64,000 nt of DNA from Narthecium ossifragum. Its lineage: Eukaryota; Streptophyta; Magnoliopsida; Dioscoreales; Nartheciaceae. The DNA lies in NCBI GenBank assembly GCA_963920575.1, contig OY986973.1, forward strand, positions 21,557,851 through 21,621,850, in the 5' to 3' direction. This document shows, piece by piece, positions 11,170 to 23,539 of this stretch (position 1 is the first letter of the stretch; the number at the start of each line of letters is the position of its first letter). The translations under genes and the position numbers were made by a program. The notes beneath the pieces are model-generated. The model was given only the letters and a program-made list of their open reading frames with translations, searched no databases and was not told where the DNA came from.

Positions 11170-14100
11170 CTAGTTGTAACCCATGTAGTTGTACCGAGAT
11201 CGCAAGCCATATTGCTCGTAGTAGGGATCCCCATAGTCCACAGCCTTTATCTCCATAGCTCCACGTTTGTTATCCGCTTCCTGGACTGCACCAAACACTA
11301 TCTCGTTTGTCGTTTCACAGCTCTGCTCATAGAAGGTCTGTGGGCCAGAAGAGTACTGTCGATGCTGTTTCAGCTGCTGCTGCGGCGGCAGCAGTTGCTT
11401 CTTGTGCTCCCCGTTCCATTCGTTGAAATAAGCTCGTCCCTGGCGGAATTGCTGCATCTTCTCAGGGTCCTTTGACATGAAGGCATATGTTTTGCGAGGA
11501 GTTGGTGTCCTTGTCTCTGGTGGTGGCGGGTCGTCTTCATCTTGGATGACAAAACTTTCTTGCACCGACCATGAGCTTGGCCGCCTCTGTTGTTGCTTGT
11601 ACTGGTTTTGGTGTTGATGAACTTTGGGCTTCCTCCTGAAGACTGAGAACATTACGCCAAAGACCTCCCCTCCAAAAGATGTGGCACCGGATGCAAGCTT
11701 CCCAATAGAGGTGAAGAAGCCTTCTTCTTCATGTTTGTCTGATCCATCCTCAGGCGGGATAAGTGGAGGTCGGACAGATGCTTTCACTGGCTTCTGATAT
11801 GGGCTCACAGTGAAGCTTGCTTTTGTGGGAGTTCTAGGTTCCTGTGAAATTTCATCCTGTGAAAATACGACATACAAATGTTAGGAGTGAAAAAAGAGAT
11901 ACTTACAGACAGCTTGAGTAAGGCATTGCCATTTCATCTTAGATTTAACCTTTTAGGTAAAGTTGCTACTTGCACACACAATGAGTATCTACAAGCCACG
12001 AGATGGTTTACACTACACGTTCATGCCATTTGATTTGCAGGATAAGTCAAGAAAGTCAATAAACATGACCTAGGAATGTCAAGGACAACAAAATAAAAAA
12101 TAAAAAACTATGATTCTACTTTCTCCCATAACTTGAACACATCTTTCTCAACGTATCTCTAATGTCTCACTAGTTATTTTTAGGAATTGCATTCTCAAGC
12201 ACCCTAGGCATAAATTCTATTAATTCACCAGTGCTTGAAATGTTGGGACTGTCCTATGTAAAAAACCTCATAAAATTATATATTGCATATATAATCTCCA
12301 AGATCCCCTTTTTCGCATATAAATCCTTCGACTTGTTTGACTGACTCTTGTCCTGATTACTGAGTGTATGACCAAGCTACCTCTGTTTATCTAATATGCA
12401 AAGTGATCATTTGAGAGTAAAAATAAAAACAATATACATAAAAAATGAGTTATTGTTTTTAAGTTTTACACTCATGGCTGTTACTAGCTCATTTACATTA
12501 ATCTCCTTTAAGAAATTCAGATTCTGTTTGTCATGTAGGTGGAACAACCACTTAGCGAAGATACCCCTACAAAAGTAGGGGATACTATGATCACTTCAAG
12601 TTCATTAGTGTCAAAATAGTCAAAGGAATTATATGCAAAAAAAGAAGAAAAGAAAATATGGAGCCATGGAGGACATGCGCAATTTATGATTTTATAAGGG
12701 TATGATTCCTATCGAAATCTAAGAAGAAAACTGTACTATTTAAAGCTTCCTATTAGATCACCATAGTAAGAACATGAATTAAAGAAAAAACCATGTGTTG
12801 CATGTTTAATGGATGCCAAGGGAAAGGATAAGAGAGAAATAGCAAAAGCAGAAGACTGGACGACTCCTTTTCTTCCATAGGACACCCTAAATAATGACAA
12901 GTTATGAGTCTTATGAACCTTTCACAAAACTATCTTAGAGAAGAATTTACAGCACTATTGTTGCAGACTTATGCAAGGTTCTGAGAGGCAGGACCGAGAA
13001 AGTGAATCGTCATGCTATATCATCCTGCACGGCTGCACCAGCTGTTGTCATAGAAGATCAAAGACAATACTTCTTTCTTGAGTCATCCAAGGAGAATAAT
13101 GAAACAAACCACATCTTAAGCTTGCAAACCTCCAAGCAGGTCTACTGGTCATCTTCAGTCTGAAATTACTACAGCACCATTTCCATACTATAGCTTTCAA
13201 ATTATTATGCAGTTTGAACTTTGAACGCTTAGGCAATGTTTTGTCAATTAGAGAATGCCACGAGGACCCTGAAAGCAAGCTACTACAAATGGTTGATTTA
13301 GAGGAGTAACGACCTTGTGTTGGACAATGATACGAAAAAGAAAAGAGGGTATCAGAAAGGAGAAAGGAAAAGAACAAAATTTCAAGTAAAGGCCCCAATT
13401 GAGCATTTTATATTCATGGGATTCAACCCATGACAGCTATGATGGGTTAGAAGTACTCTCTGTTGACCTACTACTGTAGTGGTTTAAACAGGGAAACCTG
13501 AGAAATATTGGAGCTACTGTATACTGATCATTCTCATCCAAGCATATAGTCAATCAGAATGGAGCAGTTTGTTTTTTTTTTCAAATAGGGAGAAGTTTTT
13601 TCAGCAGGGTGAAGTTTATTTTTGCAGCAATGGAGAAGAGATCATATGCATATGATGTGTGCAGGCTTTAGATCTAAGTATCAGTTGACTAATATTTCTC
13701 GATAGACCAAGAAGGATAATTTAAGACTCACGTTTGTTGCAGAAACCATCACACCCACGCGGCGCTGCAACAAAGCGAGCATATAACCAAAGAAACCAGC
13801 TGCTAGAAGAAGTGCAATTCCTGCATATAAAATAGAATCTAGTCAAGATGATCAGAGTCAGATGCTAAATGGAACATTAGGGATAACAGCTTATGACCGT
13901 GATGGTTTAGCTTGAATGAATGAATTTACATGGCAGAAACACAAATGCCATAGATTACCAAGAGGGAAAACAGTTCCATATTGGTATGCACAATCCTCAA
14001 AATGGAGCTGGATCTCCCGGATTGCCTGGTTTCCCCTGTCCACTACAAGAAGAGAACAGCTGCTCCCGATGTATACTACTTCAAAGTCATTGGAAAATTT

Positions 14101-17100
14101 TGCGTCCTCGCTTCGCCCATCAATGTGCCCCCCTCTGCTCCACCTTCCCCCAGCAATTGTTGTAACCCCTGTAGAGAAAACAAGCTAAACTGCAATTTCT
14201 GTAGTCATCCTAAAATGTCCCTTCATCTGTATATCTTCCTACTCTAGTGAGAGTGTACTAGTACGAGAATTGATTGCTCTAAATAGAGAATTTCTGACTT
14301 ATAAGAATAGTTACAAATATTAAACATAACCTAAGCATAAAATCGAACTAGAAAACAATTAAAATCAAGTGGAACACAAGCATAGAGAAACTGACTATGA
14401 AACTAGTGAGAGGCCACAACAAAGTAGTGGTCATAGTTAACCAAGTCAAATATCTGATAAAATGTTGCTACTCTAGCAAAATTTCAGAGATTTTGCAAGA
14501 TAAAGGGATTAGAAAACAGATCCAGTACACAAACAGGGATCGTTCATATAAATATTGATACCAAATAATTCAGTAATTTAAAGAAATGCAGGAAGTTATC
14601 CAGCTTCCGGAAAAAGGACTTTTGGAAAACAATTGTCTTGAAATTTTCTCACTTAAAGCATACTCTAAAGTAAGTGCATATGCACAATAATGAAGAAAGC
14701 TGGGGACTTGATTCACCGCACTTGAATCTGCAGTCTGTATTGTCTTCTAATGCATGTTCCTTGGTGCACTTTGGGTGCAAATATGTATACAACATTTTAA
14801 TACATCTTAAGGGAACGCATTCATGATATAAAATTGTCGAATTAAAAAATCCCAACAGCAGTGTTTATACAGGAACAGGTTTCAGAAGCAATGTTCAAAT
14901 TGAAACCATAGCCAACCAGATGCATGATGGTTTCATGCAGAGGAACAAGGGGAGATAATGGACCATTCTAATCATGTCAAACACTAGCACGCGAAAATTT
15001 GTCAAAGATGCTCAATGCACATATCAGGAATCACACAGTTTGACCTATCTAAGTTAGAAACCGAGAACCTTAATACATAAAGTAAAGTATGCTGGATGGT
15101 GCTAAAAAGTTTCTTATCTTCACTGCCTAAGCAACCATTGGATTCAGCTTCTGCCATGGGGAGTCTCTTCCGACAAAAGTGCGAAAAAATTAAGCACCAT
15201 TGCTAAAGAGCAGCAAACAAGAATAACCAAGATAAGACCAAGCACATAAGGGTCATAGTTGTAATCTCTTAGTAAATATTATTTCCAGGACAAATTTATC
15301 ATGTTAGTTGGTAATCAGAATAATCCAAGATCACTAATTGAGTGAACGAGGCCCAGAGAACATGGATTCTACAAAGAAAATGCATCTCCTAGTTTCTTTT
15401 TAAACATCCCTACCTAAAGCTTCAGATCTGATGCAGAAACGAGAGCTTCTCAAGGAAATTAAACAAGTGAAGGGTCTACTAGAGAAAAAACAATAAGAGA
15501 ATTCCATGACAGAGACTGGGACTAGATCCGTTTCCTATTCTAAATAGCACCCTAAAACATCTCCATGAAGTCTACTCTCCTCTCACATACACATTAGCAA
15601 ACGAGTTTGGAACCACTATTACTCTCCTTAACCGGACAAACAATCTATCTTTTAATAGTCATATAAAAAAATACAACCAGATATGTTAACTCTCCATCTC
15701 CTTACACTAAAATCTCCCTCAACATTTTCAGACTTTGGCATAGCAACACTGATATAACTTTTAGATATAAAAGCGAACTAGATATATCTATACCTCAAAC
15801 CTCACCCTGTCATTGCGGCTACTTTGGGACCTTGATTCCCTTGAGCTTGTTTCACGATGGACCCTAAGTTTCTCGTATAGAGTGCTGATTGTTTCTATTT
15901 TGTCTAAGAATTCTACCTTAACAGTAGTAAACAACTGATTTTTGTTCATACAATCACTAATTTCCTTTAACTAGGAAATGCACAGAAAGTATTACTTAAA
16001 CTATAATGGGACTTTCAGAAAACCATTTGGCTCACCTGCATCAGTGATTTTCCTGATTGCCATGTTCATGCTGTCGGCAACATAAACATTTCCTCTATCA
16101 TCCACTGTAAATCCCTTGGGATGGTTCATCCTTGCTTCCCTTGACTTTCCATCAACATGACCAGCATATCCATCTGCTGAACCAGCAATAAGCTTCGGTC
16201 TGCTGTCTGTAATCAATTTTTGTTTTTCAAATTGTTAAATAGAATGTTAAAACTGCTGGTTAGAAACCAGAAATTGAAAGGTGACACATCAGATGTTAGT
16301 ACAAATTTTCAACAAACTTACAAGGTAGGCGGAAAAATGCAAGTTGGAGAGGGTGCTTTCCAGTGTATATTTAAAGTTATAAAGACAGGTTTTTCAGTAA
16401 AATGGAGATGACAAGAAAATTAAAAAACAAATATAAAACTGACAAACTTTGGTCCGAATGAGGGTCATTCCTGTTCCATGGATCAGCTAATTGAAAATTA
16501 TTCCAGAAGCACTGTAGCAGATCGATGTGTTAAAGTTGTGAAATATATCAGGTTGTTATACCATTCATAGCATTCTATGGCACAAATATACTAGGCAGAC
16601 CTGTATTGAAAAGGCACACTCAATAGATTAAAAATCGGCAAACTATAAGAGATAAGAGTAAATAGCAAAGCATATGGCAGTGAAGCATGTCTTGAGAATA
16701 TTCTAGTTCCCGCTATCTTTATTCTTGTAAAGAAAAGCTCAGCTCTACAAAATGGGAGTGCATATGGCAGTGAAGCGTCATCCGATCAACTTTAACAAAT
16801 GTTCATTTGGAGAAAAGCACTAGTCAACAAATGCAGAGACCATATCTTCGACTGTGTTTCTCAATGAGTGAAATGCCAGCCTGATTTCTATGGTTATACT
16901 CCCTGTGACATGAATATTGGTTTAGAATAAAGAGAATAAAAATCATGGAGTACCTTCGCCCATTTGAGAAATATAATACTTTGGCATCATGGATTAAATA
17001 CTTTGACACAGAAACGGCCATTTAACACCAAGTGGTCGAAAACCACTTCAATTGGTGATGACAGCAAATTGCATATCACAATTGGAGAAATCGTAGAGCT

Positions 17101-19209
17101 ATTAAGTAGAGACTAGAAGTAACAGCATTGACAAGGTCATAGTCCCACTAATCTAAATCCAGTACACACCAAAAGCCAGGAAAATTGAATACAATTTACA
17201 TGCTATACACCACCAAATGACAACAACTATCAAAATACAATTAGTTAGCAAGCTATGAAAAACATAATGAGAACCAACTATCAGATCACAGGAAACCCCA
17301 CAGTCTGGGTTGTAGGGTTTAATATACAAAACAAGAAAAAGCACCACAAATGGTAACTAGTTCACAAAGGCAAAGCAGATCAAAACAAACCAACTATGAC
17401 ATCAAACATAATAAGCATGGAAGCAGATTGGCTGTGACAAGCATGGAAGCTGTGAATGGGTTCGTGGGGAGTGTCTCCAGACCTCCTCAGTCGTGGAGGC
17501 AGAACTGGTTGCTGTCTTGAAAGACTTAGCTTGGTCCAAGGAGGAGCAGAAGACGAAGGTCATCATCGAATCGGATGCCAAGGAAGCGGTAGACATTGTA
17601 AACGGTCATATAATATGGGCCGAAGGGCTACAGAGTATAGTCAGGTCGATATGGCGGCTTATGGCTTGTTTTGAGTCTATAATGGTTCTGTACATACCGA
17701 GGTCAGCCAATACTAGGGCGGACAAAGTGGCGAGCTGGTGTAGATTGGAAGACACCGATTTTGGCTGGCATCTCGATGAGGGGCTTCTTGCCCTTGCTCG
17801 AGTGCTATAAATAAAATCCCAGTCCTTAGGGCTCATCCCATCAAAAAAAAAAAAAAACAATGACGCCAAACATAATAAGAACAGTAAAAGATTGCCTATA
17901 ATAAACCCCAAATGAGATAGTGGCATTCGACCTTTGGCCATTCTGAAGGCATATAATATTTCAGAGCCATAAATTAGGCATTTTGATATAGATATGACAA
18001 ATGGACCCCAAGTACTTGAAGAGCACATCAACTGGCAATATTTGAGGAATCTAAGGCTATTAATTAAGCCCAGAAGTGACTAACAGCATTGTCTCTGCTT
18101 TTAGAACACAAGGTCGTCGTCCCCCAAATTCAAACCAAGTACTTGAAGAGCACATCAACTGACAATATTTGAGGAATCTAAGGCTATTAATTAAGCCCAG
18201 AAGTGACTAACAACATTGTCTCTGCTTTTAGAACACAAGGTCGTCCCCCAAATTCAAACCCCCAAGTACTTGAAGAGCACATCAACTGACAATATTTGAG
18301 GAATCTAAGGCTATTAATTAAGCCCAGAAGTAACTAACAGCATTGTCTCTGCTTTTAGAACACAAGGTCATCGTCCCCCAAATTCAAACCCCCTATATAC
18401 CAAAAGCCTTCTCAATCAAACCCAATCTAGTGGCATACTACACAAAACCAAATGACAACAAAAATAAAAAAACAAAGTAATTGGATGCTAGAAAAAACCT
18501 AATGAGGACGGCTATCACATCACTGGAATCAGACAATCAGGTTTGTAGGTTTTAACATCCAAATGAGGAAAAGCACCACAAATGGTAACTTGTTCACAAA
18601 GCTAAGCTAAAACATATCATAGCAAACAACTTATGAGTACCAACCAGAATAAGAACTGCCTACCAATACGCCCAAGCATAAACTTACTATTACTCACATC
18701 TAGACAACGGCGGCGCTATCCGATAAATGTTGCTGTTCACGGAATCCAGGACGAGGATTTCCCCGCTTGGCGTCACCTCGACGGAGTATGGCTCGATTCC
18801 AAGTTTGCTCCCATCAAACACAGTCTCAACAGCGTACCCACTCTCAAACTTCATCATCGGGCGTCCCGAAATCACTGAACAAACCCACACACATCAAAAC
18901 ACACAACACTAAGACACTAGGAACCTACAGTGACGCAATAGCCATACCGGCCTTCGTCGCCGGCGTCAGCGACCACAGCCGCTTCAAGAGCACCGCGAGC
19001 ACATTGGAGAAGAACCCACTTACTATTTCTGCACAGATTCAACAAATTAGAGCTAGAAACAAGAAATGCCAACAATAATCTAAAGATGAAAGTAACGAGT
19101 CAAGGATGAAATACCCACTTGCTGGAGAAGCAGCTGCAACCAGGGAGAACCCACCAAGTAAAACCACCAAGATGAGCACCAGAGAATACCCTTTCTTCTT
19201 CTTCTCCAT
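11170..19209 (-). CDS. NHL-repeat-containing membrane protein, 7 exons, 501 aa
   Basis: Coding exons on the minus strand: 19119-19209, 18948-19028, 18698-18874, 16036-16206, 13959-14168, 13732-13820 and 11170-11856. All introns are GT-AG and the phases join without a break to 501 codons plus stop. Exon 1 (ATG at 19209) gives a signal peptide (MEKKKKGYSLVLILVVLLGG). Exons 3-5 encode NHL beta-propeller repeats (GIEPYSVEVTPSGEILVLDS; NHPKGFTVDDRGNVYVADS; the LLVVDRGNQAIREIQL segment). Exon 6 is a transmembrane segment (GIALLLAAGFFGYMLALLQ) followed by basic residues. Exon 7 is a polar, Gln- and Pro-rich cytoplasmic tail containing TSIGKLASGATSFGGEVFG and ending YNYMGYN. The order signal peptide, NHL, TM, tail matches plant NHL-domain proteins, whose biochemical role is poorly known. 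The gene looks intact. Confidence 0.9.
17416..17859 (+). mobile_element. 5'-truncated LINE tail with RNase H, in NHL intron 3
   Basis: A plus-strand RNase H-like segment (about 17490-17800; AELVAVLKDLAWSKEEQ, IIESDAKEAVDIV, IPRSANTRADKVA) is followed by a short 3' UTR and an A-rich tail at 17843-17857. An 18 of 20 direct repeat flanks it (17396-17415 and 17860-17879), a long target duplication of the kind LINEs make. It lies antisense in intron 3 of the NHL gene and is truncated after about 440 bp, so it cannot move. Confidence 0.85.
18010..18393 (+). repeat. Three tandem copies of a 127-bp unit in NHL intron 3
   Basis: AAGTACTTGAAGAGCAC recurs at 18010, 18137 and 18264, with nearly identical 127-bp units that each end in CCCCCAAATTCAAACC. 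A diverged related block lies near 17090-17160. The sequence flanking the LINE (about 17150-17400) resembles 18395-18620, so the intron also holds an older, larger duplication. Confidence 0.85.
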
Positions 19210-19400
19210 CTCTTAAAACCCACCAAGAACCAGAAACAGAGATAACAATGGTGAATCAGTGATCAAGCGACCAAGATAGTGGAAAATGGGAGATACCCAT
19301 TTGCCCAAACTGGACGATTTCGCTCTCAGATGATGAGGAACCCCACCAAAAACGCATTCGTCCCCTCCTCTTCTTCTCTCTCTACGGAGAAACATAGGTA
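19210..19400 (-). promoter_or_regulatory. 5' UTR / proximal upstream region of the NHL gene
   Basis: The roughly 190 bp upstream of the NHL start codon are richer in C and G than the sequence beyond 19400 and contain CT/GA tracts typical of plant 5' leaders. No unambiguous TATA box was identified, so the extent is approximate. Confidence 0.35.
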
Positions 19401-19626
19401 CTGCTGCTGTCTTTTATTGAGTACTAAAAATTCACTCATTTAATGCATAGCTTATAGTTTCTAAGAATGGCAATGAATATATCTAATCTTTCTTTTTTAA
19501 TTTTTTTGGCTGATGATTTGGGTTTTCTTGTGATTGTTTACTTGTTTCAAGAATCAAGGTGGAGCTGATGCTTTGAAATGGAGTGCTTTTTAATATATAG
19601 TTTGTTCATTTTATTACTGTAATAAT

Positions 19627-20088
19627 GGGTTTTTTTTTGCATATATACCCTCCAAAAAGTACTCTTTTGCATACCTGGCCTTGTAAAATCATTAATAATA
19701 ACATAATAACAGCTCCAAAATCTCCTCTCTCTCTTTTTTTTTGCATATTAGTCCTTTGACTAAGTTGACCGGACATCATCCCAACCATATGAGTAATACA
19801 ATTACCATCATACTCATTCATTTATCCCTAAGGGTGTATATGCAAAATGATTGTTTAGGGAGAAAAAAGCTACTAAAATATCCTTAATATGATATTTCCA
19901 TCATTTCAAGTGTATATATGATTATATTAATTAGACTAATGTAGTCTCTTCAAAAAATTCAGAGCTTGTTTATCTTAAATTAAAACAAACATTGTGTAAA
20001 TGTATATGCACAAAAATGTAAACTATGATTTTACAAGACTAATTTGAGCAATTAAGTATATATGGAGGGGTGTATATGCAAAAATCCC
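19627..20088. mobile_element. Small MITE-like element with about 25-bp TIRs
   Basis: The left end (GGGTTTTTTTTTGCATATATACCCTCC) and the reverse complement of the right end (GGGATTTTTGCATATACACCCCTCC) are similar inverted repeats around 460 bp of AT-rich noncoding sequence. A clean target duplication was not seen, so the family is uncertain. Confidence 0.5.
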
Positions 20089-20910
20089 TACTTTTATTAT
20101 TATAGCACCTGATATTGGAGTATCTTCAGCAGCATCTCCGCTCCTTCATCTTTTCAAGTTTGTGTTCATTATTTTAGCTTTGACAGATGCTCTCAAGAGA
20201 AGTAATATAAATAGTGGAAGTTCTTTAGACCATATTTTGTCTTTGTTGTGAGGCCCTTTTAGGAAAAAGAAAGGAAAGAGGATCTGGGCAATGGAATCAA
20301 GTTCTTCATGTGAGAGGGGTGTGATGGGATGGGGGGGCATAGGGCATAGGGCATGCAGGGGATGTGAGGGGATAGTGATCATAGAACAACATATAATTGT
20401 TGTATCCAAGTAGATGATGACATAATTAGAGTAGTAGTTCTCATTCATCACATCCTCCGGACCTGTGGCATTAAAGTATGCTGCTCTAAAATAGAATGTA
20501 AATTTCTGATAGTGTGTCATAGGCTTTTTCATTGCAAGTTCCAGTGTGATTATGCCTTTAAATTACTTGAGCAATTTGGACCCTTGATGCTAACAAAGCT
20601 TCTTCTGCTCTGTTTGTGCATGCTCTTACATTTGGTGCATTTACTTGATTTTGAGACGACAGCAATGGTAATCACATCTGGGAAAATTCTTCAACTTTCT
20701 TGCTGAGGCTGGTGGAGCTCGAAAAGATTTATATATTAGGCCACTCCTTATGGCAATTTTCTATATTTTGAGAGAAAAGATGGGTGGTGATTCTCGGCAA
20801 ATTCCTTACATTTTATAGTTTTAATAATAATATAGTGCTTCCAAGTTCCAACTTATTCATTACCAGATTAGAGGACCCTTTGATTTTAATTTGATCGGTA
20901 GTGATTTATA
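20089..20910. other. Intergenic, no supported feature
   Basis: AT-rich sequence with G-rich patches near 20320-20370. Short open frames near 20150-20530 and 20510-20700 show no recognisable domain. Confidence 0.5.
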
Positions 20911-21676
20911 GGGGTGACCTTATATTATAAAAGTCAAATTACACTTTGATATCTTATAGTTTCATGAATTAGCATTTTACTACTCTTATCTCTCAAAAAT
21001 CATATAAAAATATCATATAGTTTCAAAACCTTGTAATTTAATTCGGGCCGTTAAACGCCGTTAAGATGAGTCATTTTTTCACCCATTCCCCGCGAGCGAA
21101 ACTTCTTCAGCGGATCCCGGTGATGCCCAAGGTGAAGACAGCGATGGGGTTCTAGTAGAGCCCGGCGACCCCCAAGGAGATAGCAGCGGAGACGGCGCCG
21201 TGAAGGTCATCCTGCTCGCTCGCGGTGGCGTAGCCCTCCTCCAACGAGAAGGAGGTGGAGAAAGAAGTTGAAAGAGAACCATAGATGAGGAGGAGAAAGA
21301 AGATAAGAGCATCATCCCCACTTTCTCCGCGCCACCTCCTTCTCTGGTGCTCGCAGCGACGAAGGGGGCAGTGCGGCGACGCGCTGCTTGACCATGGAGT
21401 TGCCCGGTATGAGGTCATGATTGGCTATGAAGGGGCTCGCTTTCGCCAAACCTTTCACCTCCAAGCCCAAGAAGTTCTCCGCTCCCATCGCCTCTGACCG
21501 CAGCCTCCTCCAGACCATCACCTACATCGTCCGCGCCCAGCTCGGCACCCCTTCCCAGCCCCTTCTCGCTTCCCTCGACACCAGCTCCGACGCCTCCTAG
21601 TTCCTCCTGCTCCGAATGCTAATCCATGAAACTATATGTTATCAAAGTGTAATTTGATCTATTATAAAATTCTCCC
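20911..21676. mobile_element. TIR element carrying an aspartyl protease fragment
   Basis: About 20935-20985 (CAAATTACACTTTGAT, then TAGTTTCATGAATTAGCAT) recurs in inverted orientation at about 21615-21665, giving terminal repeats of roughly 55-65 bp around a GC-rich core. The core holds an aspartyl protease piece on the plus strand and another coding-like piece on the minus strand (about 21080-21320). The exact ends and target duplication are uncertain. The structure is like a small Pack-type element. Confidence 0.6.
21430..21600 (+). pseudogene. Nepenthesin/CND41-like aspartyl protease N-terminal fragment
   Basis: The plus-strand frame reads KKFSAPIASDRSLLQT, then IVRAQLGTPSQPLLASLDTSSDAS, then a stop. 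This matches the start of the mature domain of plant A1 aspartyl proteases, including the first active-site loop (D-T-S in place of the usual D-T-G/S). Only about 55 codons remain, ending at a TAG where family members continue with a Trp. It is a captured fragment, not a functional protease. Confidence 0.7.
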
Positions 21677-22522
21677 TAGCGTGAAAAAAGAGGAGACTTG
21701 ATTTTTAGTCCCACGTATTACGATTATATCATAGGATATTTTATATCAGGAGACTTAACCAGACACAATCGGGTGGTCATCAGAATTGTTGCTACAGTGG
21801 TCTGCTGGATGTAGATGGTGGCCATCTTTTTTTATCTGGAGAAACACTTTTTTGCTTTTCGATTAATAGCATCTTATCTCTGGAGAAACACTTTTTGCTT
21901 TTCGATTAATAGCATCTTAAAAGAGCTGCGCTTTCCCTCTTCATTTTTTTTGGAATTTTTTTTATCAACTAATCAATTATGATTTTCCTGAATAAGATAG
22001 AATAATTATGAAGATTAAAACACATAAATGTCTCTATTTCCCTCTTTACTTTTATGCAACCAAATAACCATGAAGAGTGGAAACCAATGAGGTCTATGGA
22101 TATATGTTTCATTTAAATATCAAACTCAAGTACCAATAATACATGAAATTTAGCTATAAACTTGTTTGGATTATTTGAAGAATAAAAAAGAGAAACCCAG
22201 AAAAAAGCAAGCAAGCCGGCATCACTCTAGAAAGAAGGAATTCTTGAACCTGCAGAAAGTTTGACAATCTATGAATCAGAAATCTAGAAGACGAAAGTTT
22301 TCTTTATTCAAAACAATGTATGAAAAGTTACAAAGACAAGGAAAGATCACATGTACAGTATCATGCATCAGCTACAATAGCCTAGCTCTTCAATGTTCAC
22401 AAAGCGACCGAGTGTGTCTCCCAGTTGCCTTAAGCATGGAGGCTGGGGGCGCTTAATTAGGACCGGAGATGCTTGCTAAGGTATGAACTAGCGCCGGTGA
22501 ATAAACGAACTTTGAATTTTTA
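21677..22522. other. Intergenic with a short tandem duplication
   Basis: TCTGGAGAAACAC...GATTAATAGCATCTTA is duplicated in tandem at about 21836-21920. The rest is AT-rich with no recognised coding potential. Confidence 0.5.
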
Positions 22523-22751
22523 GGCCCCGTTTGGTATACGAATAAATTTTGAAAATAACCCTTAATCAGGGTTAAGAGGATATTTATGAAATAGGCTAAA
22601 GTATGCGTTTGATACCTGGGTTTTCAAGCAAATTTTTATGTGATACCCGTGTTTTAAAAATTAAACATTGAATACCTATGTTTTTCAAACCGTTTTTAAT
22701 TAATGCCTCCGTCCACCTGCCGTCTGCCAGTCTAACGGCGGCCCGAGCAAA

Positions 22752-22777
22752 CCGGTCACGTGGCTACACGTGACCGG
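22752..22777. repeat. Perfect palindrome with two CACGTG cores
   Basis: CCGGTCACGTG-GCTA-CACGTGACCGG has 11-bp arms and a 4-nt loop, at the inner edge of the left TIR of the Pack-MULE. Each arm contains a G-box core (CACGTG) about 45-70 bp upstream of the captured esterase ATG. It could be a promoter element or a scar of the capture event. Confidence 0.6.
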
Positions 22778-22819
22778 ACGACCTCCTTCTTCCTCCACGC
22801 GATCTGGCCCTCCATCAGG

Positions 22820-23342
22820 ATGTGCCCCCTGCTCTCCCTCCTCATCCCACTCGCCGCCGTCGTCGTCACCTCCATCCCCGTCGATCCACCGCCCACTCCC
22901 AATCCAAAGCTCATTTTCATCCTCGCAGGGCAGAGCAACATGGCGGGACGGGGCGGCGTCTACAACGGCGCGTGGGACTGCGTCGTCCCCCTCGAGTGCT
23001 GCCCGTCTCCTTCCGTCCTCCGCCTATCCGCCGACCTCCAGTGGGAAACCGCTCACGAGCCCCTCCACGGCGACATCGACGTGCACAAGACGTGCGGCGT
23101 GGGACCCGGAATGGCCTTCGCCAACTCGCTCCTCTCGTCAACGCATCTGCCGGCGGCGGTGCTGGGGCCGGTGCCATGCGCGATCGGTGGCACGAACATA
23201 AGCGAGTGGGAGAAGGGGATGCCGCTGTACGAGGCCATGGTGAGGAGGAGCTAGGCGGCGGTGGCCAATGAGACGGGGACATTGGGGGCGGTGCTGTGGT
23301 ACCAGGGGGAGAGCGACACGGTGTACCGCGAGGATGCGGATG
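22820..23342 (+). pseudogene. Captured N-terminal part of a CE6 / SASA-domain carbohydrate esterase
   Basis: The ATG at 22820 opens a signal-peptide-like start (MCPLLSLLIPLAAVVVTSIP), followed by FILAGQSNMAGRGG (the GQSN block with the nucleophile Ser), GIGP-type GVGPGMAFA, IGGTNISEW and, after an in-frame TAG at 23252-23254, LGAVLWYQGESDTVYREDAD. These are the conserved blocks of plant probable carbohydrate esterases (At4g34215-like). Homology stops abruptly at about 23342, before the C-terminal Asp/His block, where foreign GC-rich sequence begins. The premature stop and missing catalytic His make it nonfunctional as an esterase, although a secreted 144-aa product is theoretically possible. 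Confidence 0.88.
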
Positions 23343-23539
23343 GCCACCTCTCTTCCCCTTTCATCTCCTCTCACTGCTGCCGAGTTCTCCCCCTCGTCCC
23401 CACCATCGTCGTCTTCCTCGAACACTCTGGTCACCCTCCAATCCACGCCGCTGCCAAGTTCCCATCACCGGAACCCATCGTCTCCTACGGTCCAACCTCG
23501 CGTTGCATTCCGCGGTGACCCTGGCCCCCAACCGCCTCA

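Noticed and set aside
17606..18031. 141-codon minus-strand frame in NHL intron 3
   Set aside because: It runs antisense through the LINE RNase H and its A-tail (giving a run of Phe) and matches no family.
22760..22819. Upstream extension of the esterase frame before the ATG at 22820
   Set aside because: It would need a GTG start and runs through the palindrome; the ATG at 22820 gives a proper signal peptide start.
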